A stretch of 45,629 nucleotides of DNA from WYEN01 sp049976205 (GCA_049976205.1 JBMFIR010000007.1:1-45629); one strand, 5' to 3'. Shown: positions 15,514-25,737, counted from the first letter of the stretch. The notes: generated from the sequence alone by a model not told the origin. Made by a program: numbers and translations.

Positions 15514-16317
15514 TTATTTAAAAATCTTGATTCTTTGATCCAAGTCTGATTGATCATAGTCAGAGAAATTATATATAGCGTTAATAAGTTCTATCTTAAA
15601 TAAACCTGGGTTAGGACCGGATCTTTTCTCAGCAATTTCTCCAGCTTTTTTAAATAACGCGGATCCCTCAATCGCAGCAATGAAATAATCCCTGTTAACC
15701 GCCATAAAAGAGGCCGTTACAGAACCCAGCATACAACCAGTCCCGGTTACATATTTAAACAAATACGATCCTCCCTCTACAGAAGCTGTTTTCTCACCAT
15801 TAGATATATAGTCTATTTTTCCTGTAGCAACAGCAGTTACGTTATATTTCTTAGCTAAAATCTCCACCGCCTCAAAACCTACCTCCACGAGAGAATCAAC
15901 ACCCTTAACCTTCTCGCCTAAGCCTGCTAAAGACAACATCTCGCCAGCATTTCCTTTCAGTATTGATACATTGCCTCTCTCCAAGAGTTTTTTAGAGACC
16001 TCAGTTCTTAATTTAGTAGCCCCAGCACCTACGGGATCTAGGAGTAGCGGTTTATTATACTTATCAACTAATTTACTTATATGAAACATCGAGTCTATCC
16101 AAAAAGAATCAAGTGTGCCTATATTAATATATATAGCGTCAGCAACCGCGACTAAATCCTCTAATTCTTCAACAGCGTGAGCCATTATAGGTGAAGCACC
16201 CATGGCTAGGGTTATATTAGCACTATCATTCATAACAACAAAGTTCATTATATGATGAACAAGAGGTTTTCTCTCTCTAATTAGTAAAAGATCCTTTATA
16301 ATCTGCTTTGAGATCAC
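15514..16317 (-). CDS. thiM: Hydroxyethylthiazole kinase
   Basis: ThiM phosphorylates hydroxyethylthiazole to salvage the thiazole half of thiamine. The 267-residue protein has the ribokinase-like family motifs: ANITLAMGASPIMAHA, LLDPVGAGAT, LKGNAGEML and VTGTGCMLGS with the catalytic Cys. The GTG start at 16317 is four bases after GGGAGG. No other thiamine genes are nearby, and the leader lacks a recognisable TPP riboswitch. Confidence 0.95.
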   Translation of the reverse strand: MISKQIIKDLLLIRERKPLVHHIMNFVVMNDSANITLAMGASPIMAHAVEELEDLVAVADAIYINIGTLDSFWIDSMFHISKLVDKYNKPLLLDPVGAGATKLRTEVSKKLLERGNVSILKGNAGEMLSLAGLGEKVKGVDSLVEVGFEAVEILAKKYNVTAVATGKIDYISNGEKTASVEGGSYLFKYVTGTGCMLGSVTASFMAVNRDYFIAAIEGSALFKKAGEIAEKRSGPNPGLFKIELINAIYNFSDYDQSDLDQRIKIFK

Positions 16318-16559
16318 ATTGCCTCCCTAGGAACTACATAATAAATAACTTATAAGATATCTATAGGTAATCTATAGATCATAACTATATCACTTATTTT
16401 ATTATAATAAAAACTATTTCAGGGTTTCTTTTTCGATTCCTACTTTAAAAATAGGGATGTATAATTAAGTATGAAAACAGGCATTATAGAAGTAATAAGA
16501 TCAATTTAAATAAGAAAGATTTATTAGTAAGTGTCGCATAGAATAGTGAGGTGGACTAG

Positions 16560-18005
16560 TTGTCTATTAGAGTAGAGAAAACAAGCGAAGAATATGTATG
16601 GATAATCCCCAAAGGATCTAGGTCAGGTATGAGAACAGACGTTATGATATATGCTGATGATTTTTTACTAAGTAAAATGAGAGAAGATCTCACACTTATT
16701 CAAGGAGCTAATGTAGCAACGCTACCTGGTGTACTAGGTAAAGTGCATGTGCTTCCAGACGGACATCAGGGATATGGTTTTCCAGTAGGAGGAGTTGCGG
16801 GATTTGATATAGATGAAGGAGTGATCTCTCCTGGAGGAATAGGGTACGATATAAATTGTGGAGTTAGATTACTTAGAACAAATTTAACAGAGAAAGATGT
16901 TAGACCTAAACTAAGAGAATTAGTTGATACCTTATTTGAGAATATACCAAGTGGTGTTGGTGCTACAGGAAAACTGAGACTAACTATAGATGAATTAAAT
17001 AGGGTACTAGATGAAGGAGTAGAATGGGCTATTAATCGAGGTTTCGGATGGGACAGAGATCGACATTTTATTGAGTCCAGGGGAAGAATTGAGTGGGCTG
17101 ACTCCACCAAAGTATCTAAAGTAGCTAAGGAGAGAGGAAGAGAGCAACTAGGCACCTTAGGAGCAGGTAATCATTTCCTCGAGGTGCAAGTAGTAGACAA
17201 GATCTATGATGAGAGGGTAGCTAAGGTATTAGGTCTCTTCGAGAATCAAGTTGTAGTTATGGTTCATACAGGATCCAGAGGATTAGGTCATCAAGTTGCT
17301 AGCGACTATCTAATGATAATGGAGAGAGCCATGAGGAAATACGGTATACAACCACCAGATAGAGAATTAGCATCTGTCCCATTTAATTCTCCGGAGGGCC
17401 AGGACTACTTCAAAGCGATGGCTGCTGCAGCTAATTTCGCGTTTACAAATAGACAATTAATTACTCATTGGAGTAGAGAGAGTTTTGGAAAAGTCTTTAG
17501 AACAGATCCCGAGAAACTAGATTTGAACATAATTTATGATGTAGCGCATAATATAGCTAAGATCGAAGAATACGAAATCGATGGAAAAAGAAGAAGAGTT
17601 ATTGTGCATAGAAAAGGAGCTACACGAGCCTTCCCGCCAGGACATCCAGAGATACCAGATGTTCATAGAGAGATCGGGCAAGTAGTGCTTATACCGGGTA
17701 GCATGGGTACTGCTAGCTACGTGATGGTGGGGATAAAAGAGAGTATAAGAACATTCTATTCGGCACCACATGGAGCTGGTAGATGGTCCAGTAGAGCAGG
17801 TGCTGTAAGAAGCTACCCTGCAGACAAAGTGTTGAGTGAATTAAGTAGCAAAGGCATATATGTGAGAGCTGTTGATAAGAGAATCATTTCGGAGGAGGCA
17901 CCACAGGCATATAAAGATGTTGATAAAGTCGCTCTCGTAGCTGATAAAGTTAAAATAAGTAAGTTAGTGGCTAGATTAAGACCGATAGGAGTTGCTAAAG
18001 GATAG
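16560..18005 (+). CDS. rtcB: RtcB tRNA-splicing ligase
   Basis: RtcB joins 2',3'-cyclic phosphate and 5'-OH RNA ends and seals tRNA exons, and in archaea probably also intron circles. The 481-residue protein has GYDINCGVRLL with the metal-binding Cys, LGAGNHFLEVQ, HTGSRGLGHQ, and SAPHGAGR with the GMP-accepting His. No intein is present. GGTGG five bases before TTG 16560 defines the start. Its presence fits the spliced 23S intron at the left edge. Confidence 0.96.
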   Translation: MSIRVEKTSEEYVWIIPKGSRSGMRTDVMIYADDFLLSKMREDLTLIQGANVATLPGVLGKVHVLPDGHQGYGFPVGGVAGFDIDEGVISPGGIGYDINCGVRLLRTNLTEKDVRPKLRELVDTLFENIPSGVGATGKLRLTIDELNRVLDEGVEWAINRGFGWDRDRHFIESRGRIEWADSTKVSKVAKERGREQLGTLGAGNHFLEVQVVDKIYDERVAKVLGLFENQVVVMVHTGSRGLGHQVASDYLMIMERAMRKYGIQPPDRELASVPFNSPEGQDYFKAMAAAANFAFTNRQLITHWSRESFGKVFRTDPEKLDLNIIYDVAHNIAKIEEYEIDGKRRRVIVHRKGATRAFPPGHPEIPDVHREIGQVVLIPGSMGTASYVMVGIKESIRTFYSAPHGAGRWSSRAGAVRSYPADKVLSELSSKGIYVRAVDKRIISEEAPQAYKDVDKVALVADKVKISKLVARLRPIGVAKG

Positions 18006-18007
18006 AA

Positions 18008-18433
18008 TTACCTAGGTCTGAGGAGAGATAGTAGTAGTGAAGCCGAATCAACAATATCTCTAAATGATACCATACCAACTAATTTACCTTCTTCATTAAC
18101 TACTGGCAAGTGTCTGATGTTCAGCTCTCTCATCTTTTCCATAGCATCTGTTATTAAGTCACTCTCTTTTATAACAACAGGATTCTCTGTCATGAAACTC
18201 CACGCAGGAGCGTCTCTACGGAGGTTTTTAGCGACGGCATAGACTATATCTCTCTCAGTAACGATCCCAATAGGTTTATTCTCTTCATCAACTATAATCA
18301 CACTACCAATACCTCTTTCATACATTATAGCTGCTATAGAGGATAGTGTAGCATTCTCAGTAGCTGTAGCAACATCTCTTGTCATTATATCAGATACTCT
18401 CAAAGGAAGACTACGCTTCTTGAAGAGAGGCAT
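18008..18433 (-). CDS. CBS-domain pair protein
   Basis: The 141-residue protein consists of two CBS domains: VSDIMTRDVATATENATL with IVDEENKPIGIVTERDI, and SFMTENPVVIKESDLITDAM with VVNEEGKLVGMVSFRDI. Such modules bind adenine nucleotides and usually sense energy state. The ATG at 18433 is preferred over GTG 18445 because GGTG precedes it at good spacing. It converges on rtcB with a 2-bp gap and is divergent from the HIT gene. Confidence 0.9.
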   Translation of the reverse strand: MPLFKKRSLPLRVSDIMTRDVATATENATLSSIAAIMYERGIGSVIIVDEENKPIGIVTERDIVYAVAKNLRRDAPAWSFMTENPVVIKESDLITDAMEKMRELNIRHLPVVNEEGKLVGMVSFRDIVDSASLLLSLLRPR

Positions 18434-18490
18434 ATTAAATAGCACCCAATATTTATGTTAATACAATAAATAAATAAACAGGGAGACTTC

Positions 18491-19000
18491 TTGTCGATAG
18501 AGACTCGACACAAGATTCTTTGGACACCTTGGAGAATGAGTTATGTATCTAAAGTAGGAGAAAAGAGAGAATGCATATTTTGTGAAGCAGTTAAGAATCC
18601 TGACCAATACTATGTTGTCAAAGAAACAGAGTACTCTATAGCGATGTTAAATGCGTATCCCTACAACACAGGACATGTAATGATTGCTCCAAAAAAACAT
18701 ACTCCAGATCTAGAGTTTTTATCAGATAACGAATTAATAGATCTAATGAAATTAACAAAGATTATTCTACGAGCTCTCAAGCTAGAATATGCACCTCACG
18801 GATTTAATATAGGAGTTAACATCGGAAAAGCCGCAGGAGCTGGTCTAGAGGATCATATCCACATACATATTGTACCTAGATGGATTGGTGATACAAATTT
18901 TCTGCCTATTATATCAAATACGAAGACTATACCAGAGGATCTGAATACTACTAGAAAGAGGATCTCAGAGGCAATTAAAAAACTCGAAGGATCTCTATGA
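18491..19000 (+). CDS. HIT-family nucleotide hydrolase/transferase
   Basis: The 169-residue protein has CxxC (CIFC), HVMIAPKKH and the histidine triad DHIHIHIVPRW. The family acts on nucleotide phosphates such as Ap4A or AMP-lysine. The long form with a zinc-type CxxC resembles the Ap4A phosphorylase/Fhit-like branch. The start is TTG at 18491. The stop overlaps the next gene by ATGA. Confidence 0.9.
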   Translation: MSIETRHKILWTPWRMSYVSKVGEKRECIFCEAVKNPDQYYVVKETEYSIAMLNAYPYNTGHVMIAPKKHTPDLEFLSDNELIDLMKLTKIILRALKLEYAPHGFNIGVNIGKAAGAGLEDHIHIHIVPRWIGDTNFLPIISNTKTIPEDLNTTRKRISEAIKKLEGSL

Positions 19001-20034
19001 GGATCTTAGCAATAGATCCTGGGACCATAACAACAGCTGTCGCAGTGGGAGATGAAACAAGTATAGAATTTTACTATGAAGTAAATTCCAAAGATCTTAG
19101 TAAAAAACCCGAGTATTTATTCGAGATAATAAATAATTTAGATCCGGATCTTGTGATCGCACCCTCGGGATACGGTTTACCCCCAATAGATCTGAGAAGA
19201 ATAGAGAGTAAGAGTAGATTAGCGGCCTTACTAAAATATGCTGATGATCCAGGGATAGAGGAGCTACGATTTATCTCGTTCTTTCTTAATAATATTGATT
19301 CTTTACAGATGCCTGTAGTAGGTTTACCATCAGTATATAATTTAATTACGGTACCTGAGTATAGAGTATATAATAGAATAGATCTGGGCACTTCTGATAA
19401 GACAGCCTTAGCAATATTAGCCGGCGTAATATACTCAGGTGAGGATGTTGAGAAACTTAAGAAAGCAAATATAGTAGTTATAGAATTAGGGGCCTTTACA
19501 GCAGGTATAGCAATAGCTAATGGTGAAATAATTGATGGTGTAGGAGGATCTTTATTTCCCATAGGATTAGTATCAAGAGGAGGATTAGACACAGAAATCG
19601 CTGTGTCAATGAAGAGAAGAATCTATAAGAGGGATGTTTTTAGCGGAGGTCTAAGAGACTTATGTGGAACAACGGATCTTGAGAAAATTCAAAAGGAGTG
19701 CTTCACGGCGTATAATAGATACATTGACGATATAGCAAAAACAATAGCTATGCTTGAGGTTTCTATTAGAAGAACTAGTAAAATAAAAAGTGAAATAAAG
19801 ATCTATTTATCTGGGAGAGGAGCTCTGCCAATGATCATAGAATCCTTAAAAGAGTACGGATTTAATGAAATCGATATATTACCAAGCTACTATGGTAAGA
19901 CTCATGTAAAAAGATCTGTGGAGGGAGCATTATTATACGGATTATTATGGAGCGGTGTTAAGAATAGAGATATATTAAATATACTTGGGATATTAAGAGG
20001 ATTCAGAGAAATAGTATATTATAAAAATCTTTAG
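18997..20034 (+). CDS. DUF1464-type sugar-kinase-fold protein
   Basis: The 345-residue protein starts with ILAIDPGTITTAVAV, an ASKHA-fold phosphate loop, and has a second loop IVVIELGAFTAGIAIANG and a C-terminal YLSGRGALP. This matches archaeal DUF1464 (COG2441, annotated as predicted butyrate kinase). Its substrate is unproven. It overlaps the HIT gene by 4 bp. Confidence 0.82.
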   Translation: MRILAIDPGTITTAVAVGDETSIEFYYEVNSKDLSKKPEYLFEIINNLDPDLVIAPSGYGLPPIDLRRIESKSRLAALLKYADDPGIEELRFISFFLNNIDSLQMPVVGLPSVYNLITVPEYRVYNRIDLGTSDKTALAILAGVIYSGEDVEKLKKANIVVIELGAFTAGIAIANGEIIDGVGGSLFPIGLVSRGGLDTEIAVSMKRRIYKRDVFSGGLRDLCGTTDLEKIQKECFTAYNRYIDDIAKTIAMLEVSIRRTSKIKSEIKIYLSGRGALPMIIESLKEYGFNEIDILPSYYGKTHVKRSVEGALLYGLLWSGVKNRDILNILGILRGFREIVYYKNL

Positions 20035-20042
20035 TCGAAAAA

Positions 20043-20480
20043 TTATCTTCTTCTTAATTCAGATTCAGCCAAGAGCATAGAGATTTTAGGTCTTAATTCC
20101 TCAACCTTAGATTTTATTTTATCTAGTAGCTGTTCATCAGTATTTTTAGAGAGAAACTCTTTACCTAAGTTCGTTAAATTAATGACTCTATTGACTTGAT
20201 TAGTCTCTATTAAACCTGTATATAGAAGAGTTGTTAGATCTTCCTTAAGCTCCTTAGATACAATGCTCCCAGCTATTGTCACTATGTTGTAGCCTAGATC
20301 TAATCCATTGTCTTTGAGCTCTTTAATGACTACAGGAAGACTTTTTTCAGAGACTTTACCTAAGACATGTATTAGATGAAGCAATTTAACTGCTCTAGTG
20401 TTACTCTTAACTTGATCAATTGTTATAACAGGTCTAGACACTATCTTTAGATCTTTTGATTTAGTGCTTTGTTGAGACAC
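20043..20480 (-). CDS. Conserved crenarchaeal protein, possibly helix-turn-helix
   Basis: The 145-residue protein is mostly helical and contains AVKLLHLIHVLGKVSEKSL and a segment VINLTNLGKEFLSK that looks like a winged-helix wing with the usual LTxLGxEFL pattern. It may be a small transcription factor. GTG at 20480 is chosen because GGTGA lies four bases before it; the longer frame to 20513 has no ribosome binding site. It is divergent from udg. Confidence 0.7.
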   Translation of the reverse strand: MSQQSTKSKDLKIVSRPVITIDQVKSNTRAVKLLHLIHVLGKVSEKSLPVVIKELKDNGLDLGYNIVTIAGSIVSKELKEDLTTLLYTGLIETNQVNRVINLTNLGKEFLSKNTDEQLLDKIKSKVEELRPKISMLLAESELRRR

Positions 20481-20546
20481 TAAATCACCATAAAATAATA
20501 ATTTTAATCCCACAAATTAAATTTGATTGAAGAGACATTAATTTGT

Positions 20547-21203
20547 ATGAGTATAAATAAAGAGAGCGATAAAATGAGTAAATTAGAAGAGCTCCAAAAA
20601 TTGTATGAGGAGATTAAGAGTTGTAGAAGATGTAATCTATGGATCAATAGAAAAAACGCTGTTCCAGGAGAAGGTCCGCCAAATGCAGAGATCATGATCA
20701 TAGGTGAGGCCCCAGGAGCGACAGAAGACCAGACTGGAAGACCTTTCGTAGGTGTCGCTGGTAGTCTTCTACGAAAAATGCTGAAAGAACTAGGATTAGA
20801 TGAAAACAAAATCTATATAACAAATGTTGTTAAATGCAGACCACCTAATAATAGAACCCCTCGTAAAGAAGAGATAGAGGCTTGTTCTTCTTATCTCGAA
20901 AAACAGATTCAATTAATTAAGCCAAGAACAATAGTAGTGTTAGGAAACGTAGCCGCACAATGGATCCACGAGAAAGCAGGTGTTAGGTGGATCTCTATGT
21001 CTCGAGAGCACGGGGAAGTTAAGGAACTAGTTATTCAGGGCCAAAAGATAAAAGTTATACCCACATACCACCCATCAGCCGCGGTGAGAGGTAGTGTTGA
21101 TCCAGAGATCATTAAAAAAGATCTTGAGAAAATATTCAGTTTAAGTATTCATAAGAAAAAGACTACAGGCCTCACTCTCTATGATTTTATTAAGAAGAAT
21201 TAA
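20547..21203 (+). CDS. udg: Family 4 uracil-DNA glycosylase
   Basis: The enzyme removes uracil from DNA, an important job at high temperature where cytosine deaminates. The 218-residue protein has the iron-sulfur Cys pair (SCRRC), GEAPGATEDQTGRPF, the VVKCRPPNNRTP motif with another cluster Cys, a fourth Cys in EACSSYLE, and the catalytic HPSAA. The C-terminal tail with HKKK is charged. ATG at 20547 is used; TTG 20523 and ATG 20574 are possible. The 3' end overlaps the opposing protease gene by 4 bp. Confidence 0.94.
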   Translation: MSINKESDKMSKLEELQKLYEEIKSCRRCNLWINRKNAVPGEGPPNAEIMIIGEAPGATEDQTGRPFVGVAGSLLRKMLKELGLDENKIYITNVVKCRPPNNRTPRKEEIEACSSYLEKQIQLIKPRTIVVLGNVAAQWIHEKAGVRWISMSREHGEVKELVIQGQKIKVIPTYHPSAAVRGSVDPEIIKKDLEKIFSLSIHKKKTTGLTLYDFIKKN

Positions 21204-23155
21204 TCTCTTATTGGCATTAAATTTCTAGACAGAATGAGTATAAATACAGACCCTATTACAACTACAAATAATATAGATAAACTAATCCAACCTTTTGCTG
21301 ACAGCAACTGATTTCCTTCAGGAAATGTCTGTAAAGCACTTTTATTAATTCTCTGTGTCTCTAAGCAACTGAGTGTGCTTAGAGATAATTTAGTCTCAAC
21401 ATGTATACTAGGCACCTCCTCTGGATGAAGCAGTAACATTAGAACAAATATCAAAGATTCTACTTCTGCTAAAACTCTTATTGCGGAAAAATAAACAGTT
21501 GTATTAGCAAAATAATAACTTAATAATACATTTATTGAATAGATAAACATATTCCGTAAAAAAATTGGAGAGAAAATATTAATGAAATTCTCAGCGGAAG
21601 CTAAATAGTTATAATAGCTAAAAAGTCTCTCTAGCCCCTCAGTTCCCGAGGATAGATACGCGGTTATAATAGATGAGGATCTTAGATTATAGGAGTAGTT
21701 CTCAAATAGATTCTCTAAGATAACAAGATCAATTAATAATTTAATAAAGAATTTATCGTACTCTGATAATTCAGAAGATCCTATATAAGTAAAATTAAGA
21801 ATCTTATTAAATAGATTATGTTCTTCTCTAAGCATATAGGATATATTTAATATACCATAGATCTTATTCACAGTTTCTTTAAGCGCGTAGAGATCTTTAA
21901 TATCTTGATCAGTAGAGTAAAGAGATAAATTCTTATAGTAATCTGTGTATTCATTAATTAAGTTGTACCAATATTCTAAAGAAATAGATCTAGCGTATGC
22001 GTAAACGAGATCACTTATATTTATAATTTTTTCTCTAAAACCACCATTTTTCTCATAAAGATCTAAGAGATCTAGGGTTCTCCTGAGAAATATGATGTAA
22101 AGAATAATTAAATCTGGCTCAAGAATTTTTCTGGTCTCTAAGACGAATTTAGATATTAATAATCTACTGATCTCTGTTCTATTAATTAGATCATTGATTA
22201 ATTCACTATATAGATCTTTATCTATGTAGTAGAGTTGTGTGAGTAGATCACGGTAACTATTTATGATCAATAGAAATAGAGTATTAATTCTTGCGTAAGA
22301 ATAGGTGTCGTTTTTTGGAAGATCCCTATATATATTTTCTAGGAGTTGAGTATCATACGAGAAATGAATACCTTTAGAAGAAGCTATGTTTTTTGCATAG
22401 GTATATAGATCTAAGAGTTTTTTCTCGTATTCATAGGTTTTAATAGACAGATTTTTAATATTTTTAATATAGTCCGTATAGATCTTCCTGAGGTAAGGTT
22501 TGATGTAAGTTGCGTTAGTATAGCTATAAATACCATAGATCCTTGCTAAATCAATTATGCTAGACACAGGACTTATATACACATTAACTCTAGACAGAGA
22601 TTTCTCATAGTAAATAGCTGTTGAAGAAGGTATAAATACACTCTTTATGACACCAACACTTTCTAAAGCTCTAATTTTTTCAGGAACACCTCCCACATTC
22701 TCTACTGTTCCATCTAGATTCAAGGCTCCTGTACCAGATATATTTATAGGAACATAATTTCTTAATGATAGAGATGTGAATATGTAATATAGTAGGGCAC
22801 CTGCTGAAGGACCCTTGACAGATGTTGTTTCACTAGGCAGTATTATGTAAATAGTGTAATTTCTAAAGAAGCTAGTATTTAGATTATAAGAATATATGTA
22901 AGCAATTAAGAGAGATAATAGCGTATCTAAACCCACCGATGATGCTCCAACAACATGAAGCTCTCCCCCATTTTTTATAACTATAATATTCGTTTCCACA
23001 GCTTCCCCAAAACCTCTCTCAGAGATGGCTGGGATATAGATCTTGTATGTATAGCATTCACTATCCAGAAGGGTTTCTGAGTAAACAATAAAATTAGCTA
23101 ATAAGAGCATAGCTATAAATATTATTGATATGAGCATGATACCCGACTTTGCCAT
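21200..23155 (-). CDS. Membrane-anchored Lon-type (S16) serine protease without ATPase
   Basis: The 651-residue protein has an N-terminal signal or anchor helix (residues 5-25), then a Lon proteolytic domain: KGPSAGALLYY with nucleophile Ser117 and GGVPEKIRAL with general-base Lys160. About 400 helical, Tyr/Leu-rich residues follow, ending in a membrane helix (about 622-642) and a short basic tail. It matches COG1750, predicted archaeal serine proteases. There is no AAA+ domain, so it works without ATP hydrolysis of its own, facing outward. Converges with udg. Confidence 0.85.
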   Translation of the reverse strand: MAKSGIMLISIIFIAMLLLANFIVYSETLLDSECYTYKIYIPAISERGFGEAVETNIIVIKNGGELHVVGASSVGLDTLLSLLIAYIYSYNLNTSFFRNYTIYIILPSETTSVKGPSAGALLYYIFTSLSLRNYVPINISGTGALNLDGTVENVGGVPEKIRALESVGVIKSVFIPSSTAIYYEKSLSRVNVYISPVSSIIDLARIYGIYSYTNATYIKPYLRKIYTDYIKNIKNLSIKTYEYEKKLLDLYTYAKNIASSKGIHFSYDTQLLENIYRDLPKNDTYSYARINTLFLLIINSYRDLLTQLYYIDKDLYSELINDLINRTEISRLLISKFVLETRKILEPDLIILYIIFLRRTLDLLDLYEKNGGFREKIINISDLVYAYARSISLEYWYNLINEYTDYYKNLSLYSTDQDIKDLYALKETVNKIYGILNISYMLREEHNLFNKILNFTYIGSSELSEYDKFFIKLLIDLVILENLFENYSYNLRSSSIITAYLSSGTEGLERLFSYYNYLASAENFINIFSPIFLRNMFIYSINVLLSYYFANTTVYFSAIRVLAEVESLIFVLMLLLHPEEVPSIHVETKLSLSTLSCLETQRINKSALQTFPEGNQLLSAKGWISLSILFVVVIGSVFILILSRNLMPIRD

Positions 23156-23268
23156 ATCAGATTAAAGCTTTTCTACAAAAATAATAAATATATGTATAAC
23201 ATTATGTCTCAAAATATTTTCTTCTACTATCTAAAACTATATTGGTGCTTTAGATATAGGTGATTCAA

Positions 23269-24747
23269 TTGGTTTTGGAGAAGATCCCAACCACCTTTCC
23301 ATCAAGACTAGGCCCCGAGTGGGGCTCGGGGGGAGTATTTGGATTAAAATATCATAAAGGCGTGCTCTATTTCACGCTGGCTTTTGAAGCAGAGAGTCAT
23401 TTTATAACGAGAAACATGGACCAAATCTATAAATTTGAACTCGTTGGTCCACAACCTGTTTCGGGGGGAGACACCTATAACGCAGTAGATGCAGTAGATG
23501 ACAAGATATTCTTTGGTGGGTGGGTTCACGCACCAGCTGTTTTTAAGGGAAGAGAGGAGGTAGGCTCAAAAATCCTTTTTCTCAATAAATATAGTCATGT
23601 TCACGAATACAACATATCAGAAGGTAGAGTAAGTTTACTATGGAAAGAGGGTCTTGGTGATCTGGAGAAGTGGGTTGGTGAAATATCTGAAATAATTTTT
23701 GATCCGGTGTCTACAAAACTTCTCTTAGCAAGAGCTGATGGTCACGAAAATTTAGGTGTATATAGACTAGATCCCAATAGTAGAAAAATAGAGAGAATAA
23801 GCAACAGACCTGCTCTAAAAGGATCTTATTTTATGGATTATGCATGTTTTGATATATCAATTTTTGAAGGTATTGAAGGTTTTCAATGCCTAGATCTTTA
23901 CAGAGATTCCTGGATTCTTCATAGAATAGATGATTTGAAGAAGAAATCTATTGATGGGGGTGATCTACCTAACTACTCTATGGGTTCAGCTACAGAGGCG
24001 TATGGAAGATTCTTCGCTTTTGTAAGAGGAGGACTCTTTGTTGGGAACCCAATTGAGCCCGAATTAGAAGATATTATGTTCATTAGATTATTTGATTATT
24101 CTAAGAACTCATTAAGTCCTAGAAGATCTAATTCACAAGTGGTCGGAGGTGGAGTCTTGGTTGCATACAATTCCTATGTTGAAGCAGCGTACCACTTAGA
24201 GACCCCTGAACTACTTAAGTTAAGTAAAACTCTTAACTATATAAATTCTCCGTCAGTACTTCTATATATAACACCTCCTCAAGCAAGAATCGTAGGAGTT
24301 TATGGTGCAAGGATCACTTCAATGGAGAAGTTAGGAGGTAAGATCCTCTTAGGCTACTCAACCACAGCAAACTTAGGTGGTAGAGATGCTTCCATAATAG
24401 ATTCAGGGGTTAGAGGAATCACAATAATAGATGAAGATGTGGTAAATAGACCAAGCCCACCATACTACGCTAAAATCTCTTTAGAAAATATAGGAGGCAG
24501 GATCTTTGGTGGAGTTCCTTTATATGGATATAAGAACAAGGATCTTTCATTTTATTTGCTAAATAAGGATGTGGAATTATATATATACGAATACGATCTA
24601 GGTTTACCACCACAACTCCTGGGCATAGAAAAATTTATAGTAAAGGCTCCTAAAGATAATATTGACTTAGGAGGATTTAAGCAAATAGTCTCATTCAAAA
24701 TAAATAATGCAGGTAGTGGCTTAATATATATAGAGCTCATGAACTAA
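23269..24747 (+). CDS. DUF2139-like beta-propeller protein
   Basis: The 492-residue protein is built of repeated beta blades (GGVFGLKYHKGVLYFTLAF, then DAVDDKIFFGGW, KLLLARADGHENLGVYRL). It fits the archaeal DUF2139 group, whose function is unknown. There is no signal peptide. TTG at 23269 is used since GGTGA lies five bases before it; the GTG at 23260 falls inside that element. It lies directly before the ROK kinase gene (19 bp), suggesting a sugar-related role, which is inference. Confidence 0.72.
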   Translation: MVLEKIPTTFPSRLGPEWGSGGVFGLKYHKGVLYFTLAFEAESHFITRNMDQIYKFELVGPQPVSGGDTYNAVDAVDDKIFFGGWVHAPAVFKGREEVGSKILFLNKYSHVHEYNISEGRVSLLWKEGLGDLEKWVGEISEIIFDPVSTKLLLARADGHENLGVYRLDPNSRKIERISNRPALKGSYFMDYACFDISIFEGIEGFQCLDLYRDSWILHRIDDLKKKSIDGGDLPNYSMGSATEAYGRFFAFVRGGLFVGNPIEPELEDIMFIRLFDYSKNSLSPRRSNSQVVGGGVLVAYNSYVEAAYHLETPELLKLSKTLNYINSPSVLLYITPPQARIVGVYGARITSMEKLGGKILLGYSTTANLGGRDASIIDSGVRGITIIDEDVVNRPSPPYYAKISLENIGGRIFGGVPLYGYKNKDLSFYLLNKDVELYIYEYDLGLPPQLLGIEKFIVKAPKDNIDLGGFKQIVSFKINNAGSGLIYIELMN

Positions 24748-24765
24748 GTGAGGGTACGTATCGAG

Positions 24766-25737
24766 ATGAAGTATGCTGTAGCAATTGATATAGGGGCTAC
24801 CTGGATCAGGGCAGCCATAATAAATGATAAGGCAGAGATTATGCACATAAATAGAGTCGAGACACGTGGCGAGAGTGTAAATACGTTTAGAAAAAGTATT
24901 GAAGAGGTTTATTTCACACTACCGAAAGACCTAATCAAAGAAGTTGTTGGCATAGGTATTGGAAGTATTGGTCCCATGGATCTTAAGAGAGGAATACTGA
25001 ACCCATCTAATATATTAGCCAAGAACATTGACATGAGAGAAATATTTAGTAGAATAGTTAATGGAATACCTGCTTATTTGGCTAATGATACTGTAGCTGC
25101 CGTATTAGGAGAGTTTTTCTATGGAGACGGCGTCGGAGTGGAGAACCTTGTCTACATAACTCTTAGCACAGGTATAGGTGCTGGTGTCATAGTTGATGGA
25201 GAGCCACTGATAGGTAAAGACGGGAATGCTCATGAAATAGGACACTTAGTAATTGAGAGATCTTCAGGAGTAAGGTGTAGCTGTGGAGGAATAGGTCATT
25301 GGGAGGCTTTATGTGGAGGTCTAGGAATAGGTAGATTAGCTGAAGTAATTTATTCAAGGTATAGAGATAAGTACAAAGATTCGCCTCTAGCTAAGAAAAT
25401 ATTTGAGAACAGAGTAACTGCAAAAGAAGTCTATGAGGCTTTTTACGATAAAGATCCCTTAGCTATAGAGGTGGTGGAAGAATGTAATGAGATCCATGCA
25501 GCAGGTGTAGCTTCCGTGATAAACGCATATGATCCTGAGAAGGTCATAATAGGGGGTTCAATAATGTTGAATAATAGATGGCTTCTGAATGAGATATCGA
25601 GGAGAGTTGATAAATACCTTATAAATAGAAAACCTATCTTCTCAATAACTAGATTCGGGGATTATGTTGTGTTGATAGGAGCTGCAGCAATAGTCTTGAA
25701 GGACTTTAGAAAAAAATCAAGATTCAGAATAATATAG
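24766..25737 (+). CDS. ROK-family sugar kinase (glucokinase-like)
   Basis: The 323-residue protein has the N-terminal phosphate loop AIDIGATWIRAA, the catalytic LANDTVAAVLGE Asp, STGIGAGVI, and the ROK zinc motif CSCGGIGHWEA. It resembles the broad-specificity ATP-dependent hexokinases of crenarchaea. The usual third Cys position in CxCGxxGCxE is His here (GIGHWE), but a later Cys (ALCGG) may substitute. The GTG at 24748 is an alternative start. Probably translated with the preceding propeller gene. Confidence 0.88.
   Translation: MKYAVAIDIGATWIRAAIINDKAEIMHINRVETRGESVNTFRKSIEEVYFTLPKDLIKEVVGIGIGSIGPMDLKRGILNPSNILAKNIDMREIFSRIVNGIPAYLANDTVAAVLGEFFYGDGVGVENLVYITLSTGIGAGVIVDGEPLIGKDGNAHEIGHLVIERSSGVRCSCGGIGHWEALCGGLGIGRLAEVIYSRYRDKYKDSPLAKKIFENRVTAKEVYEAFYDKDPLAIEVVEECNEIHAAGVASVINAYDPEKVIIGGSIMLNNRWLLNEISRRVDKYLINRKPIFSITRFGDYVVLIGAAAIVLKDFRKKSRFRII

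Noticed and set aside
16318..16559. Possible TPP riboswitch upstream of thiM or in the thiM-rtcB gap
   Set aside because: No CUGAGA-type core or paired domain is visible; only AT-rich promoter-like sequence.
20504..20809. 101-codon frame opposite the udg gene
   Set aside because: It is antisense to conserved UDG coding sequence and has no recognisable features.
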